Shown here: positions 8,079 to 18,402 of the stretch, piece by piece | How positions within the stretch are numbered: position 1 is the first letter of the stretch | Layout: each line of letters begins with the position of its first letter | Assembly: GCA_001915575.1 (NCBI GenBank) | Contig: MNQT01000014.1 | Coordinates: forward strand, 11,637-75,636 | From: Bacteroides sp. CAG:1060_57_27 | GTDB taxonomy: Bacteria > Bacteroidota > Bacteroidia > Bacteroidales > UBA932 | Reading direction: 5' to 3' | DNA length: 64,000 nucleotides | Notes under the pieces: model-generated | What the model was told of the DNA's origin: nothing | Database searches by the model: none | What the model saw: only the letters and a program-made list of their open reading frames with translations | Made by a program: the position numbers and the translations under genes

Positions 8079-10050
8079 AGACTACGACGCCATAGCCGGA
8101 ATCCTGTCCGGAAACGAGGTGGAGCTCGCCGAAATCAGGCTGGATTCGTGCACGCTGGACGACGCACAGATAAAGGAACTCTTCTCGGACAGCGACATCC
8201 CGCTTGTCGCGACATGCCGGATAGATGTCTGCGGCTCGGCAAGGCTCGCGGAGCACAAGCTCAGACTGGCCGTCGAGGCTGGAGCGAGGTTCGCCGACCT
8301 TGAGATAGAGGCCCCGGCCCAGATGAGCAAGGACTTCCAGGCCCTGTGCCGCGAGAACGGCACGGAGCTCATACGTTCGTACCACGATTTCAGCGGAACT
8401 CCCGACGACGGAGTGCTGCAGATGGCCCTCGCCCGCTGCTTCAGATACGGAGCCGACATAGCCAAGATCGTCACGCTCGCCAGGGACGCGGAAGACGTGA
8501 AGAGGGTCGAGTCCCTGTATTCAGTGGTTCTGGAAGGACAGAGTTCGATGCAGGGGCGCCTGATAGCGTTCTGCATGGGCGAGGCCGGAAGGGAGTCGCG
8601 TATGGAATGCCTGCGCCGAGGGGCGCCGTACACGTACGCCGCCCTCTCGCAGGGCGAGGCCACTGCCTCCGGGCAGTGGGACTCGGCGCAGATGCGCTCG
8701 GCTCTCTACCGGGACGGCTTCAGCTACCGCCGCGACGGCATCGCGATGCCCGCGTCGAAGAGCTTCGCCCAGCGCGCGATACTGGCCGCAGCCCTCGCCC
8801 AGGGCACTTCGCGGCTCGACGGCTACAGCCCCTGCGGCGACACTGCGGCGGCGATAGCCCTGGCGCAGTGCCTGGGAGCGAAGATACATTCCGACGGCTC
8901 CGTCCTCCACATCGAAGGCATAGGGGCGCACGCGGGCCAGCTCAGCCTGGACGGCATAGAATGCGGCGAATCGGGCCTGCTCACGAGACTCGCTATTCCG
9001 CTGCTCTCCGTCCTTAACACGAAACCCTTCAGGATAGACGGCTCGGGCACGCTGACGAGACGCCCGCTGAGCTCGGCAGCCGACATAATGGCCTCGTTCG
9101 GTGTGCTGCTGTCCAACGCACAGCCGAGAGGGGAGAAAGAAGTATTCGTGCCCGCGACGGCAAAGGGCGCCCTGCTTCCGGGAACGGCAAATGTGCCGGG
9201 CAAAGGCGGGTCGCAGCTGATTTCAGGGCTTCTCATGGCCCTGCCCCTGTGCGAAGGGGATTCAAGGCTGCGCGTGGGCGAGCCCCGCAGCATACCCTAC
9301 ATGTACATGACCCTCGACGTCCTGCGCCACTTCGGCATCCGCACCAGGAGCGAAATGGAAGGCGACGCAGAAATGCTCGAACGCGACGACTGGTCGTCAT
9401 GCAGCGCGATAGACTTCCACATCAAGGGCAGGCAGCGCTACCATGCAGCCGATTTCACTATAGAGGGCGACTGGAGCGCAGCGGCGAACTTCCTCGTCGC
9501 CGGAGCGATATTCGGAAGCGTGAGCCTGCGCGGACTCGACACCAGGTCGATACAGGCCGACATATCCATACTCGACATACTCGTAGAGGCCGGCGCCGTG
9601 GTGTCGGAGCTCGAAGACGGCAGCGTATGCGCCTGCAAGGCTCCGCTCGAAGCCTTCGAGACCGACCTCAACAACGCCCCGGACCTTTTCCCCATAACTG
9701 CGCTGCTCGCGGCATTCTGCGCCGGCGAATCCAGGATCTCGGGAGCCGGAAGGCTCAGGGCCAAGGAATCGGACAGGGCCGCCGCCATAATCGAGACTCT
9801 CGGCAGAATGGGAGTGGAGGCCGGGATAGACGGCGACACCATGTATGTCTGCGGAGAATCCCTCGCCTCGAGAATACTGTCGTCGAGGCTGCTGGAGGGC
9901 GGAGAATACTCCTCGTTCCACGACCACCGCATAGCCATGATGCTCAAGGTGGCCTCCATAGCGGCAAAAAGCCCCATCGTCATAGACGATGAGGCTTGCG
10001 TAGGAAAATCCTTTCCCGAATTCTACTCGGCCTTCGGCTCCTCGTTCTGA
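8053..10050 (+). CDS. Fused type I 3-dehydroquinate dehydratase and EPSP synthase (AroD-AroA)
   Basis: A 665-residue two-domain enzyme for steps three and six of the shikimate pathway. Residues 1-215 are type I dehydroquinase: Glu84 in DLEIEAP, catalytic His111 in RSYHDFSGT and Schiff-base Lys138 in GADIAKIV. Residues about 225-665 are EPSP synthase: [11 protein letters not shown] (Ser235, Lys236, Arg241), [40 protein letters not shown] and DHRIAMM. The join is short and continuous with no stop or shift. The start overlaps aroB by 26 bases. The last 28 bases overlap the end of rplQ on the other strand. Separate proteins are the rule in bacteria, so this fusion stands out. Confidence 0.93.
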   Translation: MICTCIQNKDYDAIAGILSGNEVELAEIRLDSCTLDDAQIKELFSDSDIPLVATCRIDVCGSARLAEHKLRLAVEAGARFADLEIEAPAQMSKDFQALCRENGTELIRSYHDFSGTPDDGVLQMALARCFRYGADIAKIVTLARDAEDVKRVESLYSVVLEGQSSMQGRLIAFCMGEAGRESRMECLRRGAPYTYAALSQGEATASGQWDSAQMRSALYRDGFSYRRDGIAMPASKSFAQRAILAAALAQGTSRLDGYSPCGDTAAAIALAQCLGAKIHSDGSVLHIEGIGAHAGQLSLDGIECGESGLLTRLAIPLLSVLNTKPFRIDGSGTLTRRPLSSAADIMASFGVLLSNAQPRGEKEVFVPATAKGALLPGTANVPGKGGSQLISGLLMALPLCEGDSRLRVGEPRSIPYMYMTLDVLRHFGIRTRSEMEGDAEMLERDDWSSCSAIDFHIKGRQRYHAADFTIEGDWSAAANFLVAGAIFGSVSLRGLDTRSIQADISILDILVEAGAVVSELEDGSVCACKAPLEAFETDLNNAPDLFPITALLAAFCAGESRISGAGRLRAKESDRAAAIIETLGRMGVEAGIDGDTMYVCGESLASRILSSRLLEGGEYSSFHDHRIAMMLKVASIAAKSPIVIDDEACVGKSFPEFYSAFGSSF

Positions 10051-10592
10051 TCTGCGGGAGCAGCCTCGGCGGCAGGTGCCTCTGCTGCGGGCTCCGCAGC
10101 GGGAGCGGCCTTTACCTCGGGCTCGGCAGCGGGCGCTGCGGCGCTTGCGGCTGCACCCTCGGCCTTCTTGGCGCGGCTGCGGCGGGTCGTCTTCTTTGCG
10201 GCGGACTTCTGGGTTCCGGCTGCGAGGGCGGCCTCGTTGAAGTCAACGAGCTCGATCATGGCCATTTCGGCTGCATCTCCCTGACGGAAGCCCACATGAA
10301 GCACGCGAGTGTATCCGCCGGGACGGTCTGCAATCTTGGGAGCGACCGTGCGGAAGAGCTCTGAGACAGCCTCCTTGTTCTTGAGGTAGCTGAATACGAC
10401 ACGGCGGTTGTGGGTCGTATCCTCCTTTGACTTGGTGATAAGCGGCTCTACATAGCTCCTGAGGGCCTTGGCCTTCGCAACGGTAGTCGTGATTCTCTTA
10501 TGAAGGATGAGAGAAGACGCCAGGTTGGAGAGGAGGGCCTTGCGGTGACCGCTCTTGCGACCAAGATGATTTACTGCTTTATTGTGTCTCAT
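10023..10592 (-). CDS. rplQ: 50S ribosomal protein L17 with Ala/Glu-rich tail
   Basis: Residues 1-120 are the L17 fold (start [21 protein letters not shown]), which sits near the peptide exit tunnel. Residues about 121-189 form a Lys/Arg patch followed by an Ala/Pro/Glu-rich tail, absent from E. coli L17 and likely disordered. It is the last gene of the alpha part of the cluster, six bases after rpoA. Its 3' end overlaps the convergent aroD-aroA fusion by 28 bases, and no terminator separates them. Confidence 0.96.
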   Translation of the reverse strand: MRHNKAVNHLGRKSGHRKALLSNLASSLILHKRITTTVAKAKALRSYVEPLITKSKEDTTHNRRVVFSYLKNKEAVSELFRTVAPKIADRPGGYTRVLHVGFRQGDAAEMAMIELVDFNEAALAAGTQKSAAKKTTRRSRAKKAEGAAASAAAPAAEPEVKAAPAAEPAAEAPAAEAAPADQNEEPKAE

Positions 10593-10597
10593 CTTAA

Positions 10598-11605
10598 TTA
10601 TACGTTCTTTTTGTTAACTTCGATATTGTACTTGGAAACATCCATTCCGAACGAAAGCTTCATCTTGTCCACAAGCAGGTCGATCTCGTTGAGAGACTTG
10701 CGGCCGAAGTTGCGGAATTTCATAAGCTCCGAGCGGGAGTATGAAACGAGGTCGGCGAACGTGTCGATGTCAGCCGCCTTGAGGCAGTTGAACGCGCGCA
10801 CGGAAAGGCCGACGTCGGAAAGCTCGGTCAGAAGCAGATGCCTCATGCGCAGAGACTCCTCGTCGAGCTCCTTGTTCTCAGTCTCCACGGCACTCTCTAT
10901 CGACATCTTCTTGTCGTCGGTAAAGAGCTTGAAGTGATAGATGAGTATGCTTGCAGCTTCGTGAAGCGCAGAGCTCGGAGAGATCGAACCGTCGGTCTCG
11001 ATCTCGAGGATGAGCTTGTCGTAGTCCGTCCTCTGCTCCACACGGTAGTTCTCGGTAGTCCAGTTGACCTTGCGGATAGGCGTGTAGATCGCATCGACAG
11101 GAATCGTCCCTATCGGAGTGTTCTCGTCACGCATCTCCTCGGCAGGCACGAAACCGCGGCCCTTGTTGATCGTAAGGGTGATTTCGAGCTTGACTGAAGG
11201 CTCCAGAGAGCAGATGTGCAGTTCAGGATTCAACACCATGAAAGAAGACAATCCCTTGGAGATATCCTCTGCCGTGAACTCCTGCTTGCCGCTTATCACG
11301 ATAGTCACCGTCTCGCTGTCGACAGACTCGACCATACGGCGGAAGCGCACCCTCTTGAGGTTCAGGATGATGTCCTGCATCCCCTCGATGACGCCGGGTA
11401 TGGTGGCGAACTCCTGGTCCACGCCGGAGATCTTGATCTGGCTGATAGCGAAACCTTCCAGAGAGGAAATCAGGATACGGCGAATAGCATTGCCTATGGT
11501 CTGTCCGTATCCCGGCTCGAGAGGGCGGAATTCGAAACGGCCGTAGGTATCGGTGCTTTCGAGTACAATTACCTTGTCAGGTTTCTGAAATGATAAGATT
11601 GCCAT
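10598..11605 (-). CDS. rpoA: RNA polymerase alpha subunit
   Basis: 335 residues. The N-terminal domain (about 1-235) mediates alpha dimerisation and assembly with beta and beta-prime ([20 protein letters not shown] motif region). The C-terminal domain (about 260-335; [20 protein letters not shown]) binds promoter DNA and activators. It lies in its normal place between rpsD and rplQ. Confidence 0.98.
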   Translation of the reverse strand: MAILSFQKPDKVIVLESTDTYGRFEFRPLEPGYGQTIGNAIRRILISSLEGFAISQIKISGVDQEFATIPGVIEGMQDIILNLKRVRFRRMVESVDSETVTIVISGKQEFTAEDISKGLSSFMVLNPELHICSLEPSVKLEITLTINKGRGFVPAEEMRDENTPIGTIPVDAIYTPIRKVNWTTENYRVEQRTDYDKLILEIETDGSISPSSALHEAASILIYHFKLFTDDKKMSIESAVETENKELDEESLRMRHLLLTELSDVGLSVRAFNCLKAADIDTFADLVSYSRSELMKFRNFGRKSLNEIDLLVDKMKLSFGMDVSKYNIEVNKKNV

Positions 11606-11624
11606 ATCGTAAATGGTGTTAATA

Positions 11625-12227
11625 TTACTTGGAGTAGAGGTCGACGATCAGCTGCTCGTTGATGTTCTCGGGAATTTCCGTCCTTGTCGGAACATTGAGG
11701 AACTTACCGGTCAGATTCTTGGTGTCGAAGTCGATCCATGAATACTTGGTGACGGAAGCCACGCTGTTCTGGATTACCTCGAGACTCTTTGACCTCTCTC
11801 TTACCGCAACCGTGTCGCCGGGCTTCACATGGGTCGAAGGAATGTTGCATACATTGCCGTTGAGGGTGATGTGGCAGTGTGACACGAGCTGGCGGGCCGC
11901 CGCACGGGTAGGCGCGATGCCCATACGGTATACGATGTTGTCGAGACGGGACTCGAGCAGCACGATCAGGTTCTCACCCTTCTGTCCGGCCATGCGTGAG
12001 GCCTTCTTGTAGGTGTTGTGGAACTGACGCTCGAGGATGCCGTACATATACTTCACCTTCTGCTTCTCCTTGAGCTGCATAGCGTAGTCTTTCTGCTTCT
12101 TGCGCTTTGCAGCGAGTCCGTGCTGTCCCGGAGGGAAGTTTCTCTTCTCGAAATATTTGTCTGAACCGAAAATGGGTTCGCCGAACTTGCGGGCTATCTT
12201 GGTGCTGGGACCTGTATATCTTGCCAT
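11625..12227 (-). CDS. rpsD: 30S ribosomal protein S4
   Basis: 200 residues. Early 16S rRNA binder. The S4 RNA-binding domain occupies about 94-155 ([20 protein letters not shown]). The N-terminal zinc-binding cysteines found in some S4 forms are absent ([20 protein letters not shown]). S4 often autoregulates the alpha operon, but I see no obvious leader structure here since the genes are tightly spaced. Confidence 0.98.
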   Translation of the reverse strand: MARYTGPSTKIARKFGEPIFGSDKYFEKRNFPPGQHGLAAKRKKQKDYAMQLKEKQKVKYMYGILERQFHNTYKKASRMAGQKGENLIVLLESRLDNIVYRMGIAPTRAAARQLVSHCHITLNGNVCNIPSTHVKPGDTVAVRERSKSLEVIQNSVASVTKYSWIDFDTKNLTGKFLNVPTRTEIPENINEQLIVDLYSK

Positions 12228-12247
12228 GGTAATCTAAGATTTGAAAA

Positions 12248-12634
12248 TTAAACTTTACGACGGCCTTTCGGTCTGCAACCATTGTGGGGCATGGGGGTAA
12301 CGTCGATGATCTCGGTTACGGTGATGCCTGCGTTGTTGATGGTGCGGATTGCAGATTCACGACCTGCTCCCGGACCCTTGACATAGCACTTCACCCTGCG
12401 CAGACCTGCATCGTATGCAGTCTTGGCGGCATCCTCAGCGGCAACCTGGGCCGCATAGGGGGTGTTCTTCTTCGAGCCCCTGAAACCGCTCTTGCCCGCG
12501 GAACCCCAGCTGATGACCTGACCCTGGGCGTTGGTCAGAGACACGATTACGTTGTTGAAGGTTGATGAAATATGGGCCTCGCCATAAGCTTCAACCTTGA
12601 CAACTCTCTTGGATGTTGTAGTTTTCTTTGCCAT
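12248..12634 (-). CDS. rpsK: 30S ribosomal protein S11
   Basis: 128 residues. Platform protein of the small subunit that contacts the mRNA exit region with S7. Signature region [20 protein letters not shown] and the basic C-terminus [12 protein letters not shown] are intact. It follows rpsM by 13 bases. Confidence 0.98.
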   Translation of the reverse strand: MAKKTTTSKRVVKVEAYGEAHISSTFNNVIVSLTNAQGQVISWGSAGKSGFRGSKKNTPYAAQVAAEDAAKTAYDAGLRRVKCYVKGPGAGRESAIRTINNAGITVTEIIDVTPMPHNGCRPKGRRKV

Positions 12635-12647
12635 AATTCATCAATTT

Positions 12648-13025
12648 TTACTTGGTGGCCTTCTTCTTGTTGGCTACGGTCTTCTTGCGTCCCTTGCGGG
12701 TACGGGCGTTGTTCTTGGTGCTCTGGCCGCGCACGGGAAGTCCGAGACGGTGACGGATTCCGCGATAGCAGCCGATATCCATGAGGCGCTTGATGTCCAG
12801 CTGGACTGAGGAACGGAGCTCGCCCTCTATCTTGTACTCCTCGTTGATCTCGGCACGGATCTTGGCGATCTGGTCATCGTTCCAGTCACCGACCTTGATG
12901 GTGGGATCGACGCCGCACTTCTCAAGAATCTTCTTGGCCGAAGGGCGTCCTATACCGTAAATATAGGTGAGTCCTATCTCTCCCTGTTTGTTGTTGGGTA
13001 AATCAACACCGGCTATTCTTGCCAT
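12648..13025 (-). CDS. rpsM: 30S ribosomal protein S13
   Basis: 125 residues, starting [20 protein letters not shown]. It sits in the head of the small subunit and bridges to L5. The HhH-like region and basic tail ([18 protein letters not shown]) are present. First gene of the alpha part after rpmJ. Confidence 0.98.
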   Translation of the reverse strand: MARIAGVDLPNNKQGEIGLTYIYGIGRPSAKKILEKCGVDPTIKVGDWNDDQIAKIRAEINEEYKIEGELRSSVQLDIKRLMDIGCYRGIRHRLGLPVRGQSTKNNARTRKGRKKTVANKKKATK

Positions 13026-13056
13026 AATTATACTTTACTTAATTTGTTACTGTTTA

Positions 13057-13173
13057 TTAACCTTGGCGCATCTTGAACTTGGGGTTCTTCTTGCAAATCA
13101 CGTAAAGACGACCTTTGCGCCTGACGATCTTGCAATCCTCGCTACGCTTCTTGATGGATGTCTTGACTTTCAT
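13057..13173 (-). CDS. rpmJ: 50S ribosomal protein L36, degenerate zinc ribbon
   Basis: A 38-residue protein beginning [19 protein letters not shown] and ending KFKMRQG. In zinc-binding L36, residues at about 11, 14, 27 and 32 are Cys, Cys, Cys, His. Here position 11 is Ser and the His is replaced (NPKFK), with only Cys14 and Cys27 kept, so it is unlikely to hold zinc. It lies between infA and rpsM as usual. Confidence 0.95.
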   Translation of the reverse strand: MKVKTSIKKRSEDCKIVRRKGRLYVICKKNPKFKMRQG

Positions 13174-13184
13174 ATCTGTGCTTT

Positions 13185-13403
13185 TTATTTGTATCTGAAA
13201 GATATTCTGCCCTTAGTTAAATCGTACGGTGAAATTTCTACTCTAACTCTGTCGCCAAGAAGAATATGGATAAAGTTCATACGCATCTTGCCCGAAATAT
13301 TGCAGAGCAGGACGTGACCGTTCTCAAGCTCGACTTTGAACATCGCGTTGGGAAGGGTCTCGATCACCTTTCCATCTTGTTCTATTGCCACTTGTTTTGA
13401 CAT
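13185..13403 (-). CDS. infA: Translation initiation factor IF-1
   Basis: 72 residues of the S1/OB-fold ([40 protein letters not shown]). IF-1 blocks the A site during initiation. Position between map and rpmJ is canonical. Length and motif agree fully with the family. Confidence 0.97.
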   Translation of the reverse strand: MSKQVAIEQDGKVIETLPNAMFKVELENGHVLLCNISGKMRMNFIHILLGDRVRVEISPYDLTKGRISFRYK

Positions 13404-13414
13404 AAAAAATTACC

Positions 13415-14194
13415 TTAAAATTTAATTCCGCTATCTTTCTCGATAAAGTCAAAGGTCGAGAGCTGCTCTGCACGGCCTTTTCGGACAACAACCGTAAGCT
13501 CGAAGTGGGCCGACTTCTTATGGTCGGAAGTATGGACCGCCCACCCGTTCCTGTCCAGGTAGACACCCCGTCCTCCCGCATTGATCATCGGTTCGATGCA
13601 CAGTACCATACCTTCGACGAGGTGGGTACCGCGTCCCGGGCGTCCGTAGTTGGGAACTCCCGGATTCTCGTGCATCTCCCTTCCGATTCCGTGGCCCTCC
13701 AATTCGCGGACCACAGAGAAGCCGAACGATTCTGCATACGATTGTACCGCGTATCCGATATCTCCGATTCGCGCACCTGCCACAGCTGCCTCTATGCCCT
13801 TGTAGAGCGACGCCTTGGTGACGTCCAGGAGCCTGCGGGTGGACTCGTCCACCTCCCCCACGGGGAAGGTGTATGCCGAGTCGCCGTTATAGCCCTTGTA
13901 GAGGGTACCTATGTCTGCCGAAACGATGTCGCCCTCCTTGAGGACATAGTCCGAGGGAAACCCGTGGACTACCACATCGTTGACGGAGGCACAGATAGCT
14001 GCAGGGAAGCCTTCAAAACCCAAGAAACTCGGAATCGCACCGTTGTCGCGGATAAAAGTCTCGGCAACCCTATTCAACTCTTTCGTTGTCACACCGGGGG
14101 CCACCGCCTTACCGACTTCTGCCAAGGTCTTTGAGACCAGTATGGCGTTCTCACGCAAAAGCGCAATCTCTTCTTCAGTCTTAGGCTTGATCAC
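13415..14194 (-). CDS. map: Methionine aminopeptidase, type I
   Basis: 259 residues. Removes the initiator Met from nascent proteins. Metal ligands of the pita-bread fold are visible: Asp in SADIGTLYKGYNGDSAY, His in ELEGHGIGREMHE and Glu in LCIEPMINAGG, plus the last Glu in HFELTVVV. No N-terminal zinc finger, so type Ia. It sits between secY and infA, the common arrangement. Confidence 0.97.
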   Translation of the reverse strand: MIKPKTEEEIALLRENAILVSKTLAEVGKAVAPGVTTKELNRVAETFIRDNGAIPSFLGFEGFPAAICASVNDVVVHGFPSDYVLKEGDIVSADIGTLYKGYNGDSAYTFPVGEVDESTRRLLDVTKASLYKGIEAAVAGARIGDIGYAVQSYAESFGFSVVRELEGHGIGREMHENPGVPNYGRPGRGTHLVEGMVLCIEPMINAGGRGVYLDRNGWAVHTSDHKKSAHFELTVVVRKGRAEQLSTFDFIEKDSGIKF

Positions 14195-14220
14195 AACCTC
14201 TTGAAATTTTAATCAAAGAA

Positions 14221-15555
14221 CTACATACCTGAGCGCCCGCTCAGACGGCCGGTCTTCATCAGACCGTCGTAGTGGCGCATCAACAAATAACTTTCCACCT
14301 GCTGGAGCGTATCCAGAACCACACCCACGAGAATCAGCAGAGAAGTACCTCCGAAGAAGCTCGCGAACGAGTTGTTCACGCCGAAGATCATTGCGATGGC
14401 AGGGAGGATGGCGATGATGCCGAGGAAGAACGAGCCGGGGAGGGTAACTCGGTCCATGATGTTGTCGAGATACTCCACGGTCTGCTTTCCGGGCTTCACG
14501 CCGGGGATGAATCCTCCGTTGTTCTTCAGGTTCTCCGCCATCATCCTGGGGTTCACGGTCACGGCCGTGTAGAAGAAGGTGAAGAGCACGATGAGGATGA
14601 AGAAGATGAAGTTATACCAGAATCCGGTATAGTCGCCGAGCGTAGCCGCGAGACCGCGGGTGGCGTCCCAGCGCGCGAAGAGCATGGGGAAGAGCATCAG
14701 GGCCTGGGCGAAAATGATGGGCATCACGCCGGCAGCGTTGATCTTCAGGGGCACATACTGGCGGACACCGCCGTAGAGCTTGTTGCCCACGACTCTCTTG
14801 GCATACTGGATAGGCACCTTGCGGACTGCCTGCACGAGGGCGATTGCAGCCACAATCACGAAGAACCAGACGAGGAACTCGACGAGCAGCAGGATAAGAC
14901 CTCCGTTGTTGATGGAGAGCTTCTCACCTACTTCGGCGACGAGCGCATAGGGCAGACGGGCCACGATACCGATCATGATTATGATTGAGATACCGTTTCC
15001 TATACCCCTGTCGGTAATACGTTCGCCGAGCCACATCACGAACATCGAGCCGGCCATCAGGATGACGGTGGCCACGAGGTTGTAGACGAAATTGCTCCAG
15101 CCGAGCGAGTTAACCGCGACGAATGCCGATGCGGGAATCTGGTTGTGTACCGTAGCGAGGTATGCGGGACCCTGGATCGCGATGATCAGGATCGTCAGCA
15201 GCCTCGTTATCTGGTTCATCTTGCGCCTGCCGGCCTCACCCTCCATCTGCATTTTCCTGAAACGGGGGACGAACACCGCCAGAAGCTGCACCACGATGGA
15301 TGCCGAAATGTAGGGCATCACACCGAGAGCGAAGATCGAGGCGTTGCCGAATGCTCCGCCGGAGAACATGTTAAGCAGGCCGACGAGACCCTCCTGGGCC
15401 GTCGACTGCAGACCGGCAATCATCGAAGCATCGATACCCGGCAGCACCACGAAGCATCCGAACCTGTAGATCAGGATAAGGAGGAAGGTGTAGACGAGTC
15501 TCTTGCGGAGCTCCTCGATCTTGTAGATGTTCTTTATAGTCTCTATGAATCTCAT
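14221..15555 (-). CDS. secY: Protein translocase channel subunit SecY
   Basis: 444 residues with ten predicted membrane helices. Forms the inner-membrane Sec channel with SecE and SecG. Motifs include YRFGCFVVLPGIDAS near helix 1, the plug and NMFSGGAFGNASIFALGVMP region, and GFIPGVKPGKQTVEYLD before the last helices. It follows rplO by four bases, the canonical spc order. Confidence 0.98.
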   Translation of the reverse strand: MRFIETIKNIYKIEELRKRLVYTFLLILIYRFGCFVVLPGIDASMIAGLQSTAQEGLVGLLNMFSGGAFGNASIFALGVMPYISASIVVQLLAVFVPRFRKMQMEGEAGRRKMNQITRLLTILIIAIQGPAYLATVHNQIPASAFVAVNSLGWSNFVYNLVATVILMAGSMFVMWLGERITDRGIGNGISIIIMIGIVARLPYALVAEVGEKLSINNGGLILLLVEFLVWFFVIVAAIALVQAVRKVPIQYAKRVVGNKLYGGVRQYVPLKINAAGVMPIIFAQALMLFPMLFARWDATRGLAATLGDYTGFWYNFIFFILIVLFTFFYTAVTVNPRMMAENLKNNGGFIPGVKPGKQTVEYLDNIMDRVTLPGSFFLGIIAILPAIAMIFGVNNSFASFFGGTSLLILVGVVLDTLQQVESYLLMRHYDGLMKTGRLSGRSGM

Positions 15556-15559
15556 AAGA

Positions 15560-16009
15560 CTACTCGTTTACGACCGCCTTTCCTCCGGCAGCCTCGATTT
15601 TGGCGACGGCCGACTTCGAGAACGCGTCAGCGGTAACCGTCAAGGCAGTCTTGATCTCTCCGTTGGCGAGAACCTTCACGAGGTCGTTCCTGGAAGCATA
15701 TCCGGCAGCCTTGATCTCGGCCACGCCGAACTCTTTAAGGCCGCACTTGGCCGCTACGTCCTCGAGGGCCGAAAGGCTTACGGCCTTGTACTCGACCCTG
15801 GTCGGGTTCTTGAAGCCGAACTTGGGGAGGCGCCTCTGGATAGGCATCTGGCCGCCCTCGAATCCGATCTTGTGCTCATAGCCGGCACGCGCCTGGGCAC
15901 CCTTGGTACCACGGGTGGAAGTGCCGCCCTTGCCAGACCCCTGTCCGCGACCGAGCCTCTTGCTTGTGTGGGTAGAACCCACGGCAGGTTTCAAATTGTT
16001 GAGTTTCAT
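15560..16009 (-). CDS. rplO: 50S ribosomal protein L15
   Basis: 149 residues from the ATG at 16009 (MKLNNLKPAVGSTHTSKRLG), the standard L15 start; an in-frame ATG at 16030 would overlap rpmD and adds residues not seen in the family. The Gly/Arg-rich N-terminus GRGQGSGKGGTSTRG binds 23S rRNA. Confidence 0.96.
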   Translation of the reverse strand: MKLNNLKPAVGSTHTSKRLGRGQGSGKGGTSTRGTKGAQARAGYEHKIGFEGGQMPIQRRLPKFGFKNPTRVEYKAVSLSALEDVAAKCGLKEFGVAEIKAAGYASRNDLVKVLANGEIKTALTVTADAFSKSAVAKIEAAGGKAVVNE

Positions 16010-16022
16010 CTTTCGGTCCTCC

Positions 16023-16205
16023 TTAATCAATCACTTCTACTTTGCAGAGATGGGCGATCTTCGCCACCTGGCCGGCGGTAACCGGAGTCTTCTCCACTTC
16101 GACTGTACGGTGCATACGGCGGATTCCGAGGCAGCGGAGGTTGTCCTTCTGACGCTTGGTCTCGCCGTTGCTGCTTATAATCTGTGTAATCCTGTATTTA
16201 GCCAT
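16023..16205 (-). CDS. rpmD: 50S ribosomal protein L30
   Basis: 60 residues, start MAKYRITQIISSNGETKRQK, with the L30 core CLGIRRMHRTVEV. Small single-domain large-subunit protein. It sits between rpsE and rplO as in other spc clusters. Confidence 0.96.
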   Translation of the reverse strand: MAKYRITQIISSNGETKRQKDNLRCLGIRRMHRTVEVEKTPVTAGQVAKIAHLCKVEVID

Positions 16206-16219
16206 AATCGTGTCCTCCT

Positions 16220-16738
16220 CTAACCGTTGAAAACCTTGTTCATAGACACGCCGCGCAGGCCTGCCACGGTGTATGCGTCCCTCATCTGGGTAAGGGCGGC
16301 CACGGTAGCCTTCACGAGGTTGTGGGGGTTCGAAGAGCCCTTGGACTTCGCGAGCACGTTCTGGATACCTACGGACTCGAACACGGCACGCATCGCACCG
16401 CCGGCCTTCACACCGGTACCGGGAGCCGCGGGCTTGATGAATACGCGCGAGCCGCCGAACTTGGCCTCCTGCTCGTGGGGAACCGTGGTGTTGATGATAG
16501 GAATCTTCACGAGATTCTTCTTGGCATCCTCGACACCCTTCGCGATGGCGGCGGTAACTTCGTTAGCCTTTCCAAGACCATAACCTACAACGCCGTTCTC
16601 GTCACCGACCACCACGATTGCGGCGAAGCGGAAGTGACGACCACCCTTGGTTACCTTAGTAACCCTCTGGATGGCAACAAGCCTGTCCTTGAGCTCAAGG
16701 TCAGAAGTCTTTACTCTTTTAACATTTGTATTTGCCAT
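16220..16738 (-). CDS. rpsE: 30S ribosomal protein S5
   Basis: 172 residues. N-terminal dsRBD-like domain ([20 protein letters not shown]) and C-terminal S5 domain ([20 protein letters not shown]). S5 influences decoding accuracy and mRNA entry. Normal length; neighbours rplR and rpmD are canonical. Confidence 0.98.
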   Translation of the reverse strand: MANTNVKRVKTSDLELKDRLVAIQRVTKVTKGGRHFRFAAIVVVGDENGVVGYGLGKANEVTAAIAKGVEDAKKNLVKIPIINTTVPHEQEAKFGGSRVFIKPAAPGTGVKAGGAMRAVFESVGIQNVLAKSKGSSNPHNLVKATVAALTQMRDAYTVAGLRGVSMNKVFNG

Positions 16739-16749
16739 AGTCTCTTCTG

Positions 16750-17112
16750 TTAGAATACGAGGCCGCCTTCACGGGCAGCGTCTGCCAAACTTTTAACTCT
16801 TCCGTGGAAAAGGTAGCCACCGCGGTCGAAGCAGATGGTGGTGATACCCTTGGCGATCGCGCGCTCGGCAATGGCCTTTCCGACGATGGCCGCCGCTTCG
16901 ATTCCGGTCTTGCCCTTGCACTGTGCTGCAAGCTGCTTGTCGTTGGATGCCGCAGCACAGAGAGTCTTTCCCTGCTCATCATCGACCACCTGCACGTAAA
17001 TCTGCTTGTTGCTGCGGAAAACCACCATACGGGGTTTCTCGGCAGTGCCGTTGACATGCTTACGGATACGATAATGAATCCTTCTTCTTCTTTCAATTCT
17101 ATTGAGTGCCAT
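16750..17112 (-). CDS. rplR: 50S ribosomal protein L18
   Basis: 120 residues, start [20 protein letters not shown]. Binds 5S rRNA with L5 and L25. The L18 core ([20 protein letters not shown]) and the C-terminal [20 protein letters not shown] are intact. Confidence 0.97.
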   Translation of the reverse strand: MALNRIERRRRIHYRIRKHVNGTAEKPRMVVFRSNKQIYVQVVDDEQGKTLCAAASNDKQLAAQCKGKTGIEAAAIVGKAIAERAIAKGITTICFDRGGYLFHGRVKSLADAAREGGLVF

Positions 17113-17127
17113 ACTATACTCTCCTTA

Positions 17128-17688
17128 TTATTTAGCGCCTGCGGTCTTGCCGGCCTTGCGACGGAGCTGCTCACCGACGAACTTGATACCCTTGCCCTTG
17201 TAAGGTTCAGGCTTGCGGAATGAACGGATCTTTGCCGCCACCTGGCCTATAAGCTGCTTGTCACAGCTCTTGAGGATGAGGACAGGGTTCTCGCCCTTGC
17301 GGACATCGGGAACCTCGGCGGAAACTTCTTTGGGAAGCATGAGCTGGATCTCGTGGGAATATCCCAGGGAGAAGGTCAGTATCTGGCCGTTGGCGGCGAC
17401 ACGGTAACCCACGCCCACCAGTTCCTGCTTTACGGTGAACTGTTCGCTTACGCCGACTACCATGTTGTGCGCGAGTGCACGGTAGAGTCCGTGCATCGAG
17501 CGGTGACGGGGCTGGTCGGTCGGCCTGGTGAACTTGATCTGATTGTCCTCGACGGTCACGTTGATGTCAGAGTCAACCTTCTGGCTCAACTCTCCGTGAG
17601 GTCCTTTAACCTTCAGTACGTTGCCGGGAAGGAGCTCGGCGCTCACCCCGGTCGGAAGGCTTACAGGCAATTTACCAATTCGTGACAT
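17128..17688 (-). CDS. rplF: 50S ribosomal protein L6
   Basis: 186 residues with the two repeated L6 domains; the C-terminal RNA-binding signature PEPYKGKGIKFVGEQLRRKA is present. It lies near the factor-binding centre of the large subunit. Order rpsH-rplF-rplR is canonical. Confidence 0.98.
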   Translation of the reverse strand: MSRIGKLPVSLPTGVSAELLPGNVLKVKGPHGELSQKVDSDINVTVEDNQIKFTRPTDQPRHRSMHGLYRALAHNMVVGVSEQFTVKQELVGVGYRVAANGQILTFSLGYSHEIQLMLPKEVSAEVPDVRKGENPVLILKSCDKQLIGQVAAKIRSFRKPEPYKGKGIKFVGEQLRRKAGKTAGAK

Positions 17689-17706
17689 TCAAACAATGTA
17701 TTTAGA

Positions 17707-18102
17707 TTAATATACGTAGCAAATAACTTCACCGCCTACGCCGAGTTCCTTGGCCTCCTTGTCGGTGATGATGCCCTTGGAGGTGGAGAGGATGGCGATT
17801 CCGAGTCCGTTGAGGACGCGGGGCATGTTCTCCACATCGGTATACTTGCGCAGACCGGGAGTAGACACGCGCTCTATCTTCTTGATCGCGGCCGTCTTGG
17901 TCTGGGGGTGATACTTGAGAGCTATCTTTATCGTATTGAACGGGGTACCCTCCACCACCTTGTAGCTGAGGATATAGCCCTTCTCACAGAGTATCTGGGT
18001 AATGGCGAGCTTCATCTTTGAGGAAGGGATCTCCACCACCTTCTTGCCTGCACTGTATGCATTGCGAACTCTGGTGAGGTAATCTGCAATAGGATCAGTC
18101 AT
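17707..18102 (-). CDS. rpsH: 30S ribosomal protein S8
   Basis: 131 residues, start MTDPIADYLTRVRNAYSAGK, C-terminal signature GLGIAILSTSKGIITDKEA. Central-domain 16S rRNA binder and, in E. coli, the autoregulator of the spc operon. No S8-like target structure was examined in detail upstream of rplE. Confidence 0.97.
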   Translation of the reverse strand: MTDPIADYLTRVRNAYSAGKKVVEIPSSKMKLAITQILCEKGYILSYKVVEGTPFNTIKIALKYHPQTKTAAIKKIERVSTPGLRKYTDVENMPRVLNGLGIAILSTSKGIITDKEAKELGVGGEVICYVY

Positions 18103-18126
18103 ATCTATAAATCTCTTTTTTAATTT

Positions 18127-18396
18127 TTACCAACTTGCCTTCTTGACCCCGGGGATGAGACCGTTGCTGGCCATCTCGCGGAACTGGATACGGCTGATGC
18201 CGAATGCCCTCATATATCCCTTGGGGCGGCCTGTAAGGGCGCAGCGGTTGTGAAGGCGGACGGGAGAGGCGTTCTTGGGGAGCTTGTCGAGAGCAGCCCA
18301 GTCACCTGCCTCCTTGAGAGCCTTCCTCTTCTCCGCGTACTTAGCAACGAGCTTCGCGCGCTTTACCTCGCGGGCTTTCATTGATTCTTTTGCCAT
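18127..18396 (-). CDS. rpsN: 30S ribosomal protein S14, zinc-free type
   Basis: 89 residues, start [20 protein letters not shown]. The longer, zinc-free form: the region [20 protein letters not shown] has one Cys and no CxxC pairs. It fits the zinc-free L36 of this cluster. Canonical place between rplE and rpsH. Confidence 0.97.
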   Translation of the reverse strand: MAKESMKAREVKRAKLVAKYAEKRKALKEAGDWAALDKLPKNASPVRLHNRCALTGRPKGYMRAFGISRIQFREMASNGLIPGVKKASW

Positions 18397-18402
18397 AGTA
18401 TC

